Part shown: in pieces, positions 1-8,562 of the stretch | Position numbering within the stretch: the first letter of the stretch is position 1 | Layout: the number at the start of each line of letters is the position of its first letter | Assembly: GCA_945878515.1 (NCBI GenBank) | Contig: CAMCTL010000023.1 | Coordinates: 1-30,028, forward strand | Source of the DNA: Flavobacterium psychrophilum | Lineage (GTDB): Bacteria; Bacteroidota; Bacteroidia; Flavobacteriales; Flavobacteriaceae | Length of the DNA: 30,028 nucleotides | Reading direction: 5' to 3' | Program-made: the position numbers and the translations under genes | The notes under the pieces: model-generated | Seen by the model: the letters and a program-made list of their open reading frames with translations, nothing else | The model's database searches: none | What the model was told of the DNA's origin: nothing

Positions 1-173
1 TTACTTAAAATAAAAGAATAGGTTTAAAAACCAAATTAACTTTTATATTCTTAGAATTTCTAGTAATTCTGGGAATTGAATAAATACATTTTATCATCAC
101 TTTTGAAAATATTCGTTTAGATTTACGGAATGATTTTAATTACAATTAATTACTGCTAAAAAAATTCTATAAA

Positions 174-1541
174 ATGAATTTAAATTTATTTAAAATAGTA
201 AATTATTCCCTAATAAGTACAGTATTACTGTTGAGTACTACAACAATAAGCCATGCTCAAAATCCAATTGTACCTAATCAAGGTTTAAATGATCCCCATA
301 TTCATGTTTTTAAAGATACGGCTTATGTATATGCATCTCACGATAAATCTTTGGACAATAAAGGGTTTGTCATGGAAGATTGGTGGATTTGGTCTTCTCC
401 AGATTTGGTTAAATGGACAAAACGAAGTGTTTTAAAACCCAAAGACACCTACATAGGGAATGATTATCAAAGTTGTTGGGCTACAGATGTTGGAGAAAAG
501 AATGGCAAGTATTATTGGTACTATTCAGAAGGGAATAAACAAACAGGAGTGGTTGTTGGTAATTCTCCTGTAGGACCATGGAAAGATGCTTTAGGGAAAC
601 CCTTATTAACCTCAGAAATGACGCCTACCGATGAATACGATATGGCTATTTTTGAAGACAAAGGGGAGCATTATATCATTTTTGGAGTGTGGGATTATTA
701 CATTGCTAAGTTGAATAGCGATATGATTAGTCTGGCTGAAAAACCAAGAAAAATTAATATCAATAATCCAAGAGGTCCTTACAATAGAGACGGAAAAAAT
801 AAAGAGATGCCAACAGACGACAAACCATTTGTACACAAATACAATGGAAAATACTATTTGTCTTGGGGTTGTTTTTATGCCATGTCCGATAATGTATATG
901 GCCCTTATGATTATAAAGATACAATTATTAAAGAAACTAGTTTTGCTATCGGTTACGATAATCCAACCTGGCCCAACGGATATTTACAAGGGCGACACGG
1001 TAGTTTTTTTGAATGGCACAACCAATGGTATTTTGTGTATTGCGACATTAGTCAAACAGGAAATCGCTACTTTAGAGATGCCTTTATAAGTTATGTGCAT
1101 TACAAAGAAAATGGCGAAATGGAAACCATCCGCGTCGATGGCATAGGCGTTGGGCGGTATGACGCCAACAATGGACTCATAGAAGCTGAGGATTTTTTTA
1201 AAGCATTTAATGTATTAAAATCAGAAAATGTAATAGGTGGATTCTCAGTAAATGCAAAAGAAAGCAATGGCTATGTTACCTACCCTAACGTTCAGAATTT
1301 AAATTCTAAAAGCACCATTGAACTTGAAATTTTATCAAAAACGGTTGCCGAAATTGAAGTTAGGGAAGGAAATCCTAACGGTAAACTTTTAGCAAATTGC
1401 ACCTTTGCAGCTAACAATTCAGAAGCTTATAGAAAAGAAAGTTTCAAAATAGAAGGGTTATATAATAGTCAAGTAATTTGTCTCGTGTTTAAACCCTCTG
1501 CAATTAACAACTTAAAAATTAACAGATTTAGATTTAAATAA
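174..1541 (+). CDS. GH43-like five-bladed propeller glycosidase with C-terminal CBM6-like domain
   Basis: A 455-residue exported protein with a signal peptide ending near AQ (residues 28-29). Residues 30-330 match the GH43 fold: the likely base Asp is D40 in GLNDPHIH, a second acidic site is D156 in EYDMAIF, and the third-site motif DDKPFVHKYNGKYYLSWG (about 215-232) aligns with the family's E-x-P-F-x-x-K-x-x-G-x-Y-Y-L. The usual Glu general acid is Asp (D216) here. RHGSFFEWHNQWYFVY (274-289) is the late-blade signature. Residues 337-455, opening IEAEDFF, look like a CBM6-type sugar-binding domain. It stands 33 bp upstream of a sulfatase, so the two are probably co-transcribed. It probably trims neutral or uronic residues from algal oligosaccharides; substrate is not readable from sequence. 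The family call is firm; activity is uncertain because of the Asp replacement. Confidence 0.82.
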   Translation: MNLNLFKIVNYSLISTVLLLSTTTISHAQNPIVPNQGLNDPHIHVFKDTAYVYASHDKSLDNKGFVMEDWWIWSSPDLVKWTKRSVLKPKDTYIGNDYQSCWATDVGEKNGKYYWYYSEGNKQTGVVVGNSPVGPWKDALGKPLLTSEMTPTDEYDMAIFEDKGEHYIIFGVWDYYIAKLNSDMISLAEKPRKININNPRGPYNRDGKNKEMPTDDKPFVHKYNGKYYLSWGCFYAMSDNVYGPYDYKDTIIKETSFAIGYDNPTWPNGYLQGRHGSFFEWHNQWYFVYCDISQTGNRYFRDAFISYVHYKENGEMETIRVDGIGVGRYDANNGLIEAEDFFKAFNVLKSENVIGGFSVNAKESNGYVTYPNVQNLNSKSTIELEILSKTVAEIEVREGNPNGKLLANCTFAANNSEAYRKESFKIEGLYNSQVICLVFKPSAINNLKINRFRFK

Positions 1542-1574
1542 TTTTTTTTTTAAAGCCACACCAAACAATATATA

Positions 1575-3077
1575 ATGAAGAAAATATTTGTTTTTCTAAT
1601 CCTTATATTAACTGCATTATGTAGTTCCTACGGACAATCAAGGCAGGATACTAAGAGTTACAAAAACCCATCATTATCCGTTGATAAAAAACCATTGAAT
1701 GTCCTTTTCATTGCTGTTGATGACCTACGACCAGAGATGGGGTGTTACGGAAATACTATTTTGAAAACGCCCAATATGGATAAATTAGCTTCCACGGGAA
1801 CTATTTTTGACCGCGCCTATTGCCAACAGGCTATTTGTATGGCCTCGAGAGCAAGTATTATGAGTGGAATGTTACCTGAAAACAACCTGATTTTTAAGTG
1901 CGGACCAGTAAATGATGCCTATCCAAAGCAAAAAATGTTGGATGATATGTTCAAAGATAGCGGCTACGAAATAAAAGTTTATGGCAAAATTTATCATCAT
2001 AAAAGCGATGCGGTCAAACAGTATGGACAAAAATGGATCAATTCAGACCCTAATAGTCAGGAAAAAGGCAGGGGATATTTGGACCCGCTCAGTATATCCA
2101 GAATTTTTGATAAAGAAGGAAGAGGATTAGCGTATGAAAGCCCTGATGTGGCAGATAACGAATATTTTGATGGCTATCAGGCTGAAAAAGCAGCTGAAAC
2201 ACTTGATGATTTTTCAAAATCAGGAAAACCATTTTTTCTTGCTGTTGGATTTTATAAACCTCACTTGCCTTTTAATGCACCAAAAAAATATTGGGATATG
2301 TACTCAGAAGATGATATAAAACTAGCAACAAATCAATATTTGCCTAAGAATTATACCAAAAACACCAAATTCAATTTTGAAGAACTTCGCAATTATGCTG
2401 GAATTCCCAAAGGGGATACGCTTCTATCGACACCACTCCAACGAAATCTTATTCATGGTTATTATGCCAGTGTTTCCTATACTGATGCTAATATTGGTAA
2501 ACTTTTGAATAAGTTGAAAGAGACTGGACTCGATAAGAACACAGTGGTTGTTTTATGGGGCGACCATGGCTGGAAGTTAGGTGAACATGGAATGTGGGGT
2601 AAGCATACTAATTTTGAGTTGGATGCTCATGTACCATTAATAATCAGAGCGCCAGGATTTCAAAATGGTAGAGCGAAGTCTTTTGTGGAGTTACTTGACC
2701 TTTATCCAACTTTAGCCGAATTGTGCCAGTTGAAACACCCTGAGAATCTTCAAGGGAAAAGTTTGGTGACCGAACTAAAAGCTCCATCAAAACAAATTCA
2801 CAATGAAGCTTATGGCATGTATCCTCATTTTCAGAATAATAATAGCAAACTGGTTATTGGTTATACAGTTGTTGATGAACGCTATAGGTACATCAATTGG
2901 ATTCATATAGAAACTGGTCAATCTCAAGGAAAAGAACTGTATGATCATACAAATGATCCTGGAGAAAACATCAACGTAGCGGATGCTGAAAAAAACAAGG
3001 AGGTTGTAGATCGAATGGATTCATTACTTCACAAACGATTCAAGATGAATGCTTCAATTCTTGAGTATAAAAAGTAA
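1575..3077 (+). CDS. Formylglycine-dependent sulfatase, iduronate-2-sulfatase-like (S1 family)
   Basis: A 500-residue sulfatase with a signal peptide (cleavage near YGQ, residues 19-21). Metal ligands are the DD pair at 49-50 in LFIAVDDLRP. The modified cysteine is C88 in CMASR, an allowed C-x-A-x-R form of the sulfatase signature. GFYKPHLPF (226-233) and WGDHGWKLGEHGMWGKH (328-344) supply the other active-site His, Asp and Lys residues. The order and the VDDLRPEMGCYG opening resemble iduronate-2-sulfatase-type enzymes, subfamily S1_7 as best I can judge. It needs a formylglycine-generating or anaerobic maturase encoded elsewhere. It probably removes sulfate from sulfated algal oligosaccharides in the periplasm, next to the GH43-like, GH105 and lyase genes. 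Subfamily and the exact sulfate position are inferred. Confidence 0.92.
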   Translation: MKKIFVFLILILTALCSSYGQSRQDTKSYKNPSLSVDKKPLNVLFIAVDDLRPEMGCYGNTILKTPNMDKLASTGTIFDRAYCQQAICMASRASIMSGMLPENNLIFKCGPVNDAYPKQKMLDDMFKDSGYEIKVYGKIYHHKSDAVKQYGQKWINSDPNSQEKGRGYLDPLSISRIFDKEGRGLAYESPDVADNEYFDGYQAEKAAETLDDFSKSGKPFFLAVGFYKPHLPFNAPKKYWDMYSEDDIKLATNQYLPKNYTKNTKFNFEELRNYAGIPKGDTLLSTPLQRNLIHGYYASVSYTDANIGKLLNKLKETGLDKNTVVVLWGDHGWKLGEHGMWGKHTNFELDAHVPLIIRAPGFQNGRAKSFVELLDLYPTLAELCQLKHPENLQGKSLVTELKAPSKQIHNEAYGMYPHFQNNNSKLVIGYTVVDERYRYINWIHIETGQSQGKELYDHTNDPGENINVADAEKNKEVVDRMDSLLHKRFKMNASILEYKK

Positions 3078-3290
3078 TCCTGATTAAATTAAAACATTTT
3101 TTTAACTCAATTAATAATGGTTATAAACATTTAAATTATTTGAATGAAATGAAATATTTAATAAAAATTTGTTTTACCCTACACAACAGGATAACAACAA
3201 TAGTTTCTTTTTATATTTTTAAAAAAATTTAATCAATGATATAAAAATAATTTTTACTCTTCTTGAAATGCCTTTCTAAAATAAACTAAA

Positions 3291-4427
3291 ATGAAAAAAA
3301 TGAAAACATCAGCACTAAAATTTTTGGCACTAATAACGCTAATTACATGTTCGGTTTCGCAAAAAACAGTAGCCCAAAAGCCATTAGACAAACTAGAAAT
3401 TAAAGCCTCCATGATTAAGGCTTTAGAATGGCAGCAAGCACATCCTGTTTTTGCAATTGCGCCAACGGACTGGACAGAAGGAGCCTACTTTGTAGGTGTT
3501 TCAAGAGCCCACAAGGCTACTAAAGACAAAATTTATGAAGCAGCTATAAAAAATAGAGGGTATCAAAATAAGTGGCAAACATTTGATAGGATGTACCACG
3601 CTGATGACGTTACAATTTCTTACTGTTATATCTATGCAGATATGGCTTTTGGCAGAAAAGATTTTGTGAATCTAAAACCAACACATGACTTCATTAACAC
3701 CCATTTATATCAACCAAACAGTTGGAAAGATGGAACAGGCAAAGAGAAAGATGCAACTATACTATGGTGGTGGTGTGATGCATTATTTATGGCACCACCA
3801 GTTATAAATTTGTATGCCAAGCACACCAAAGATTACAGATATCTAGACGTAATGCATACTTTTTATATGCAAACTTACAATCAATTATATGATAAAAATG
3901 AGCGACTGTTTGCTAGAGATTTGCGATTTGTTTGGACAGGAGCCGAAAAAGACATGAAAGAACCTAACGGTAAAAAAGTATTTTGGTCTCGAGGAAATGG
4001 ATGGGTAATTGCCGGTTTAGCATTACTTTTAGATGATATGCCAAAAGACTATAAAAATCGTCCTTTTTATGAAAACTTATACAAGGAAATGGCAACTCGA
4101 ATTTTGGAGTTGCAACCGGAAGATGGATTATGGAGAACGAGTTTACTATGTCCTGAAACCTATAAGCACGGAGAAGTTAGCGGAAGTGGTTTTTATACTT
4201 TTGCTTTAGCATGGGGCATTAACAACGGATTATTGGAGAAAAACAAATATGACAAGGCAGTAAAAAAAGCCTGGAAAGCATTGGCTGAATGTCAACATGA
4301 CAATGGTATGATTGGTTGGGTGCAAGATATTGGGGCTTTTCCAGAACCTGCATCTGAAGGCAGCTGGCAAAACTTTGGCACAGGAGCTTACTTATTAGCA
4401 GGAAGTGAAATAGTAAAATTGGAATAG
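3291..4427 (+). CDS. GH105 unsaturated uronyl hydrolase
   Basis: A 378-residue exported (alpha/alpha)6-barrel enzyme; the signal peptide ends near VAQ (residues 27-29). It removes the 4,5-unsaturated uronic acid left at the non-reducing end by a polysaccharide lyase, using hydration of the double bond. Visible signatures are MYHADD (D105/D106), [12 protein letters not shown] with D163, and [11 protein letters not shown] (232-242), matching the two Asp sites and substrate loop of YteR/GH105 proteins. Length is typical for the family. A 213-bp gap with no gene separates it from the sulfatase, so it may have its own promoter; it lies 87 bp before the propeller lyase that would produce its substrate. 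In ulvan pathways a GH105 enzyme does this job after the lyase step; that link is contextual. Confidence 0.93.
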   Translation: MKKMKTSALKFLALITLITCSVSQKTVAQKPLDKLEIKASMIKALEWQQAHPVFAIAPTDWTEGAYFVGVSRAHKATKDKIYEAAIKNRGYQNKWQTFDRMYHADDVTISYCYIYADMAFGRKDFVNLKPTHDFINTHLYQPNSWKDGTGKEKDATILWWWCDALFMAPPVINLYAKHTKDYRYLDVMHTFYMQTYNQLYDKNERLFARDLRFVWTGAEKDMKEPNGKKVFWSRGNGWVIAGLALLLDDMPKDYKNRPFYENLYKEMATRILELQPEDGLWRTSLLCPETYKHGEVSGSGFYTFALAWGINNGLLEKNKYDKAVKKAWKALAECQHDNGMIGWVQDIGAFPEPASEGSWQNFGTGAYLLAGSEIVKLE

Positions 4428-4514
4428 GTACTTTGATTAATAAACAAGAAGAATGGTTTATTTCTTTGTGAAAAATGGAGCAACTGTAGATAACCAATTT
4501 AATAAATATTTAAA

Positions 4515-5837
4515 ATGAGTTTAAAAATAACTATAAGTAGATTCAACTGCCTTTTCTACTCGTTGCTTTTTATTTTTTCGGCTTGCAATACAACAAAAAT
4601 TAATACAACTAATGTAGGATACGGTTGGTCTAATAATAGTGTAAATGTTGTTAAGTTTCGAAAAAACGCTTTGACTACTTACAAAGAATATCAATTTACC
4701 GCTTTTTATGATGAAGAGGGATTTGTTGTTTTAGGAAAACGAAAAACAAACTCAAAACATTGGGAAACAGTTAAAACTTCTTATAAAGGTAAGAGTAGTG
4801 ATGCTCATAATACCATTTGTATCGCTATTGACGGCGAAGGCTATTTACATATTTCTTGGGATCATCACAATAACAAATTGCATTATGCCAAAGGTATTGA
4901 ACCCCTAAGTTTAGTGCTTGGCGAAGAAGAACCTATGACGGGGATTGATGAGAAAAATGTAACCTATCCTGAATTTTATAATTTACCTAATGGTAATTTA
5001 CTCTTTTTTTATAGGTCTGGTTCTTCAGGAAAAGGGAATTTGATTCTTAATTCCTATGATTTAAAAAGTAAAAAATGGTCTCAATTACATCAAAATTTAA
5101 TAAACGGAGAAGAAGAAAGAAATGCCTATTGGCAAACTTGTATTGATACTAAAGGAGTAATCCACCTTTCTTGGGTTTGGAGAGAAACAGGAGATGTGGC
5201 GACCAATCACGACCTATGTTATGCTCGTTCAAAAGACAGTGGTGTCACTTGGGAAAAATCAACTGGCGAATCCTATCAGTTGCCTATAACTGCCGCCACA
5301 GCTGAATATGCCTGGAAAATTCCGCAAAAAAGTAGTTTAATCAATCAAACTTCAATGGCCGCAGACAGAAATGGGAATCCGTATATAAGCACCTATTGGA
5401 GTGAAAATGGGATTCCACAATTTCAAATTGTGTATCAAAAAGACGGTAAATGGAATAAAGAAAATACTGGATTTCGGAAATTGGCCTTCCAACTCGGCGG
5501 AGGTGGAACCAAAAGCATTCCTATCTCAAGACCCGATATTTTAATTGACGATAAAGGTGAATCCCTTTCCATATATTTTCTTTTTAATGATAAAGAACGT
5601 GGAAATAAAGTATCTCTTGCCTATAAAAAACTCGATGAAAACTCGGATTGGAAAATAAAGGATTTAACTACAACATCGGTTGGTCAATGGGAGCCTAATT
5701 ATGATATAAATCTTTGGAAAGCAAATCAGAAATTACATGTTTTCACACAAGAAGTTACACAAATTGATGGTGAAGGATTGGCAAAAAAGGAACCTACAAT
5801 GATTAAAATTTTAGAATTAAATAAATTGCCAAAATAA
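4515..5837 (+). CDS. BNR_4-type seven-bladed propeller polysaccharide lyase, PL24/PL25-like (putative ulvan lyase)
   Basis: A 440-residue probable lipoprotein: the signal region ends in FIFSAC with lipidated C24. The body is a BNR_4-type beta-propeller. Conserved residues sit where PL24/PL25 ulvan lyases keep theirs: H98 in SSDAHNT, H117/H118 in SWDHHNN, Y151 in VTYPEF, R167 in FFYRSGSSGKGN and Y205 in RNAYWQT. The 20-residue spacing between the two His sites and 16 between Tyr and Arg are as I recall for PL25. These enzymes cleave the bond between sulfated rhamnose and a uronic acid by beta-elimination. It is followed by no further PUL gene but by repeat-rich DNA. It could instead be one of the many uncharacterised BNR_4 proteins; the neighbouring GH105 and sulfatase favour the lyase reading. 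Confidence 0.75.
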   Translation: MSLKITISRFNCLFYSLLFIFSACNTTKINTTNVGYGWSNNSVNVVKFRKNALTTYKEYQFTAFYDEEGFVVLGKRKTNSKHWETVKTSYKGKSSDAHNTICIAIDGEGYLHISWDHHNNKLHYAKGIEPLSLVLGEEEPMTGIDEKNVTYPEFYNLPNGNLLFFYRSGSSGKGNLILNSYDLKSKKWSQLHQNLINGEEERNAYWQTCIDTKGVIHLSWVWRETGDVATNHDLCYARSKDSGVTWEKSTGESYQLPITAATAEYAWKIPQKSSLINQTSMAADRNGNPYISTYWSENGIPQFQIVYQKDGKWNKENTGFRKLAFQLGGGGTKSIPISRPDILIDDKGESLSIYFLFNDKERGNKVSLAYKKLDENSDWKIKDLTTTSVGQWEPNYDINLWKANQKLHVFTQEVTQIDGEGLAKKEPTMIKILELNKLPK

Positions 5838-5964
5838 ATTTGTGAAAACTGAATAAAAAGGAGATACAAAAGTACAAGAAAATTACAGGACGGATTTTCA
5901 TTCTGCGGCTATTGGGCAATTAACTTTGCTATCATTAGACAGCTTTTTTGGAGAGTTGTCCCGC

Positions 5965-6099
5965 TGCGAAGTCTCACGACTCGTACCTATTCCTAAATGC
6001 CTTTACTTTTATAAAATCACTTCAAATCTAACATTATTATGCCAATAACCTTGTTTATAAAAACATAAAAAACTACAACTTTTTTAGGGTTGTAGTTTT
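5965..6099. repeat. Direct repeat copy A, dispersed intergenic family
   Basis: About 135 bp, nearly identical to 6393-6528. Both start tgcgaagtctc, pass through attcctaaatg and ctaacattattatgccaat, and end in the ACTACAAC hairpin. Partial relatives occur at about 17550-17740 and 21163-21390. Confidence 0.85.
6067..6099. terminator. Bidirectional hairpin AAAACTACAAC/GTTGTAGTTTT (copy A)
   Basis: An 11-bp perfect stem with a 9-base loop (ttttttagg), flanked by A and T runs on its two sides, so it could act as a rho-independent terminator in both directions. It lies about 230 bp after the lyase stop. Confidence 0.6.
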
Positions 6100-6392
6100 A
6101 TGATTGGTGTTACTTGCTCAACTTTGTGGGATTGCAAATCTGCGCTATCCGTTCACAGGAATATCTAGTGCATATCCGAGCGATTGGGTTTTTTTGCTAA
6201 CTCAAATAAATTTGTGACAAAATTTTCGTTTTGAAAAAAAAATCACAAAAAGTGTGACAAAAATTTCAGTTCAAAAAAAATGTCACAGTTCAGACTATAC
6301 AATGTATAACTAAAATACTTCTTTAGAATTGCCTATGTGTGAGAAATTTGGTATGTTTGGAAAGCATATTGACAAGTATCAATTCTTCGCAG

Positions 6393-6528
6393 TGCGAAGT
6401 CTCCCGACTTCGTACCAATTCCTAAATGTCGTTACATTTTAAAATCATTTCAAATCTAACATTATTATGCCAATAACCTAGTTTATAAAAACATAAAAAA
6501 CTACAACTTTTTCAGGGTTGTAGTTTTT
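6393..6528. repeat. Direct repeat copy B, dispersed intergenic family
   Basis: Second copy of the 135-bp repeat at 5965-6099, with scattered substitutions. It continues into tttgtgggtgcgagg and then cgcacagcacactgttc, which copy D near 21278 also resembles (gaacagcacacgttac). Confidence 0.85.
6495..6528. terminator. Bidirectional hairpin AAAACTACAAC/GTTGTAGTTTT (copy B)
   Basis: Same 11-bp stem as copy A with loop tttttcagg. On the - strand it falls about 135 bp after the last gene of the effector series, a plausible end for that transcript. Confidence 0.6.
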
Positions 6529-6662
6529 GTTATTTACTCACTTTGTGGGTGCGAGGTCATGAGACCATCGCACAGCACACTGTTCTTTTAAAAATGTTCT
6601 GTTTTTTATGGAACACTTCGAGGAGCGGGAGCAAAGACGAGCCATCTGGTAAGTAATATACA

Positions 6663-7070
6663 TCAGTAGTTATATAAAGATGCATCATGTTTTTGCAACT
6701 TTATAATTAAATCCCATTGCTTAGAACTATCAAGATTTGAAATGTGCTTAATAGTTATCACTTTGGGGTAGGGATAACATATATAAAATATACTATCCTG
6801 AATTTTCACATAGAACCTGTCAACATTTTTTAATTTATCGGTTGTACCAATTAAAAAACGTCTTCTTGAAATTAAACTGTCATTTTCATCAACAATTTGA
6901 TAACTAATAGGTGTAGCCATGTCAAATTTATCTGCTTGATATATTTTAATCCGCCAATCTTCTTTATTAATAATTTTCTTTTCTCCTATATATTCATCTT
7001 TCCCAGAAAAACAGGAATATAAACTAATGAATAATAACATCAGGCATGTGTAATTAAAAAATTTTCTCAT
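6663..7070 (-). CDS. Small lipoprotein, candidate immunity protein of unit 2
   Basis: A 135-residue protein with a lipoprotein signal: hydrophobic segment then ISLYSC, lipidated C20. The rest is an AT-rich, beta-rich sequence of no family I recognise. It starts 7 bp after the stop of the modular secreted protein at 7078-8331, so the two are almost surely co-translated from one mRNA. The same pairing, a modular secreted protein followed by an AT-rich lipoprotein, occurs at 9226-10716 plus 8563-9210. By analogy with polymorphic toxin loci, it could protect the periplasm against the upstream protein; this is inference. It might simply be a hypothetical lipoprotein. Confidence 0.7.
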   Translation of the reverse strand: MRKFFNYTCLMLLFISLYSCFSGKDEYIGEKKIINKEDWRIKIYQADKFDMATPISYQIVDENDSLISRRRFLIGTTDKLKNVDRFYVKIQDSIFYICYPYPKVITIKHISNLDSSKQWDLIIKLQKHDASLYNY

Positions 7071-7077
7071 TTTATTT

Positions 7078-8331
7078 CTAATTGCTTATAATATCTTGTT
7101 CAAGTAAAATTAAATCAGCATTTCCAAAATCGGTTGCAGGGCTTACCACAAATGGCACTATTGTATTCAATATATCGGGAATTCCAAAATTTTGCGAGGT
7201 ATATGGTGATTCAAAACGAATAGGTTCGAAACTCCTATTCTTATATTCATCACTTGTAAATGTACATGGATGTAATCGTAGTACTTCTATGGCTTGTTCA
7301 ATACTAACGGGTTCAATAGCGGCTGATATTTGCTCTTCCGTTAACCCTTCAACATGTCTGTAAAAATTTAACATATTTGAGGGCAAATCGGCTGGTTCAA
7401 ATGAAGAAGTAGATGTAGGATGTATAGACTGTAATAGTTCGAATGCAGTGGATACATTTTGCAAAATAGCTAAAGCAACCGATTTTCTTTCTTCTAGAGT
7501 TAAATCCGGACTAACCAGAAATTGCCTTTCAATACCTATAGAAACACCAGCTCTAACGATATCCTGTTTATAATTTACAGAATAGTATCCCATATAAATT
7601 TGACTTGCAGAAGGCGGTTCTTTTAATTGGTTCCATAGGTTGTTTACCCCAATAGGACTATCTCTGCTAGTGTCTTCAAAGGCATGTGTCGTATCAACCC
7701 AACCATATTTTTTAGTAAAAATTATCTTTTCATTTCTAATAGCTTGCTCATACTCTCCTTCTTCGCAGTCTTTCTTACATTCACAGCTATCTACATCTAA
7801 AATATAACCTGTGGGGCAACTAGTAATATTACAAGTGGGTTCAGTTGTTCCTGGAGGTGTTTCATCCTCAGGACATTCATCAATTCCTGTATCGCCACCA
7901 ATACATCCGCAAGGTGCCAAATAAGCACTTTCTCCATACTCACTGCAAACGGGATCTTCTGGTTCACTTGTATCAGGGGGAGTATCTTCGCATCCTGTAC
8001 CATAACACACACACCAATCTCCACTAGGGCAATCGTCAGGGTCTGGACCATCCCATAAACCCTTAACAATATTCAATTCTATACCACCCGATGCTAGTGG
8101 GTCATCAGTACTACTATAAAAACCACCAATATGTCCTTCATCATTAATGAAAATTGCAGTTACATCAACACCATATTTTTCTGAAAGAAGATCGCAAAGT
8201 GAACCAAAATCTTCACAATTAAGAGATGGGTGGGCATTATTTTCTCCCCCATAAATATCATTTGCATACCCCATTTGTCCACACAACAAGCATAAGAACG
8301 TGAGTACGAATATATAAATTTTTCTTGTCAT
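7078..8331 (-). CDS. Modular secreted protein, CGCIGG Cys-rich region plus uncharacterised C-terminal domain (candidate effector 2)
   Basis: 417 residues. The signal peptide (1-23, ending MGYA) is nearly identical to that of the protein at 9226-10716, including IFVLTFLCLLCG and MGYA. Residues 100-190 are Cys- and acid-rich with one CGCIGGDTGIDECPE repeat (141-155) and TPPGTTEPT linkers. From about 200 the sequence changes: KKYGWVDTTHAFEDT (207-221) and a later DLPSNMLNFYRHVEG (315-329) suggest a folded helical domain. The GW-D-x-x-HA and DLPSN pattern reminds me of DUF4056-type proteins, but I am not certain. No T9SS tail is visible. Another copy of a T9SS tail lies, frameshifted, just upstream at 8337-8503. 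It is followed 7 bp later by a lipoprotein. The effector role is inferred from architecture. Confidence 0.72.
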   Translation of the reverse strand: MTRKIYIFVLTFLCLLCGQMGYANDIYGGENNAHPSLNCEDFGSLCDLLSEKYGVDVTAIFINDEGHIGGFYSSTDDPLASGGIELNIVKGLWDGPDPDDCPSGDWCVCYGTGCEDTPPDTSEPEDPVCSEYGESAYLAPCGCIGGDTGIDECPEDETPPGTTEPTCNITSCPTGYILDVDSCECKKDCEEGEYEQAIRNEKIIFTKKYGWVDTTHAFEDTSRDSPIGVNNLWNQLKEPPSASQIYMGYYSVNYKQDIVRAGVSIGIERQFLVSPDLTLEERKSVALAILQNVSTAFELLQSIHPTSTSSFEPADLPSNMLNFYRHVEGLTEEQISAAIEPVSIEQAIEVLRLHPCTFTSDEYKNRSFEPIRFESPYTSQNFGIPDILNTIVPFVVSPATDFGNADLILLEQDIISN

Positions 8332-8336
8332 AGCGT

Positions 8337-8503
8337 TTATTTTTTAATTAAAATGGTTCGTAGAACTTGGTCGTTATAATACAAGTTCAGGATGTAGTTG
8401 CCCTTGGGGCATTAAAATGGATGCTTTGCTCTTGTTGTCCTGTGCCGTTGGTTATGAGGTTTTGCTGGTGCTTTAGCAATCCCATTAGGTCGTAAATCTT
8501 GAT
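8337..8503 (-). pseudogene. Frameshifted copy of the 3' end of the Sel1/T9SS gene
   Basis: Reads on the - strand as IKIYDLMGLLKHQQNLIT..., then after a one-base loss (gggg against ggggg at about 10790) shifts frame, and ends VLRTILIKK with a stop 5 bases before the ATG of the 7078-8331 gene. It is a close DNA copy of 10722-10889, the T9SS sorting-tail end of the 10722-12263 gene. Homology stops abruptly at 8503/10889. It records duplication of a block running from this tail into the leader of the modular protein. Confidence 0.88.
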
Positions 8504-8515
8504 TTTTATAACAAA

Positions 8516-8543
8516 CTACCACACGAAAGGATTCGTGCGGTAG
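8516..8543. repeat. REP-like hairpin with AGGA/TCCT loop
   Basis: Stem CTACCaCACGAA / TTCGTGcGGTAG, 12 positions with one A-C mismatch, loop AGGA. On the - strand it follows the stop of the 8563-9210 gene by about 20 bp and precedes the duplication scar. The core CGAA-TCCT-TTCG recurs at 25039-25054, and half of it (ggattcgtgcggg) at about 21162. It could attenuate transcription between the two units. Confidence 0.6.
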
Positions 8544-8562
8544 CGGGGTCAGCAGCAGGTTG

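Larger units (their letters stand above)
5838..6662. other. Gene-free repeat-rich spacer between converging operons
   Basis: No credible ORF. It holds an ACAGGACGGATTTT element (5885-5898), a direct repeat of about 135 bp (5965-6099 and 6393-6528) each ending in a CTACAAC/GTTGTAG hairpin, and the sequence catatccgagcgattggg (6169-6186), which recurs near 17677. There is also a tract with two similar gtgacaaaa(t)tttc segments (6213-6265). The spacer separates the + strand PUL genes from the - strand effector series, so the hairpins sit where both transcripts would end. Confidence 0.7.

Noticed and set aside
6213-6290. Small RNA or riboswitch in the gtgacaaaa repeats
   Set aside because: Only a short A/T-rich direct repetition is visible; no stable fold or known aptamer core.
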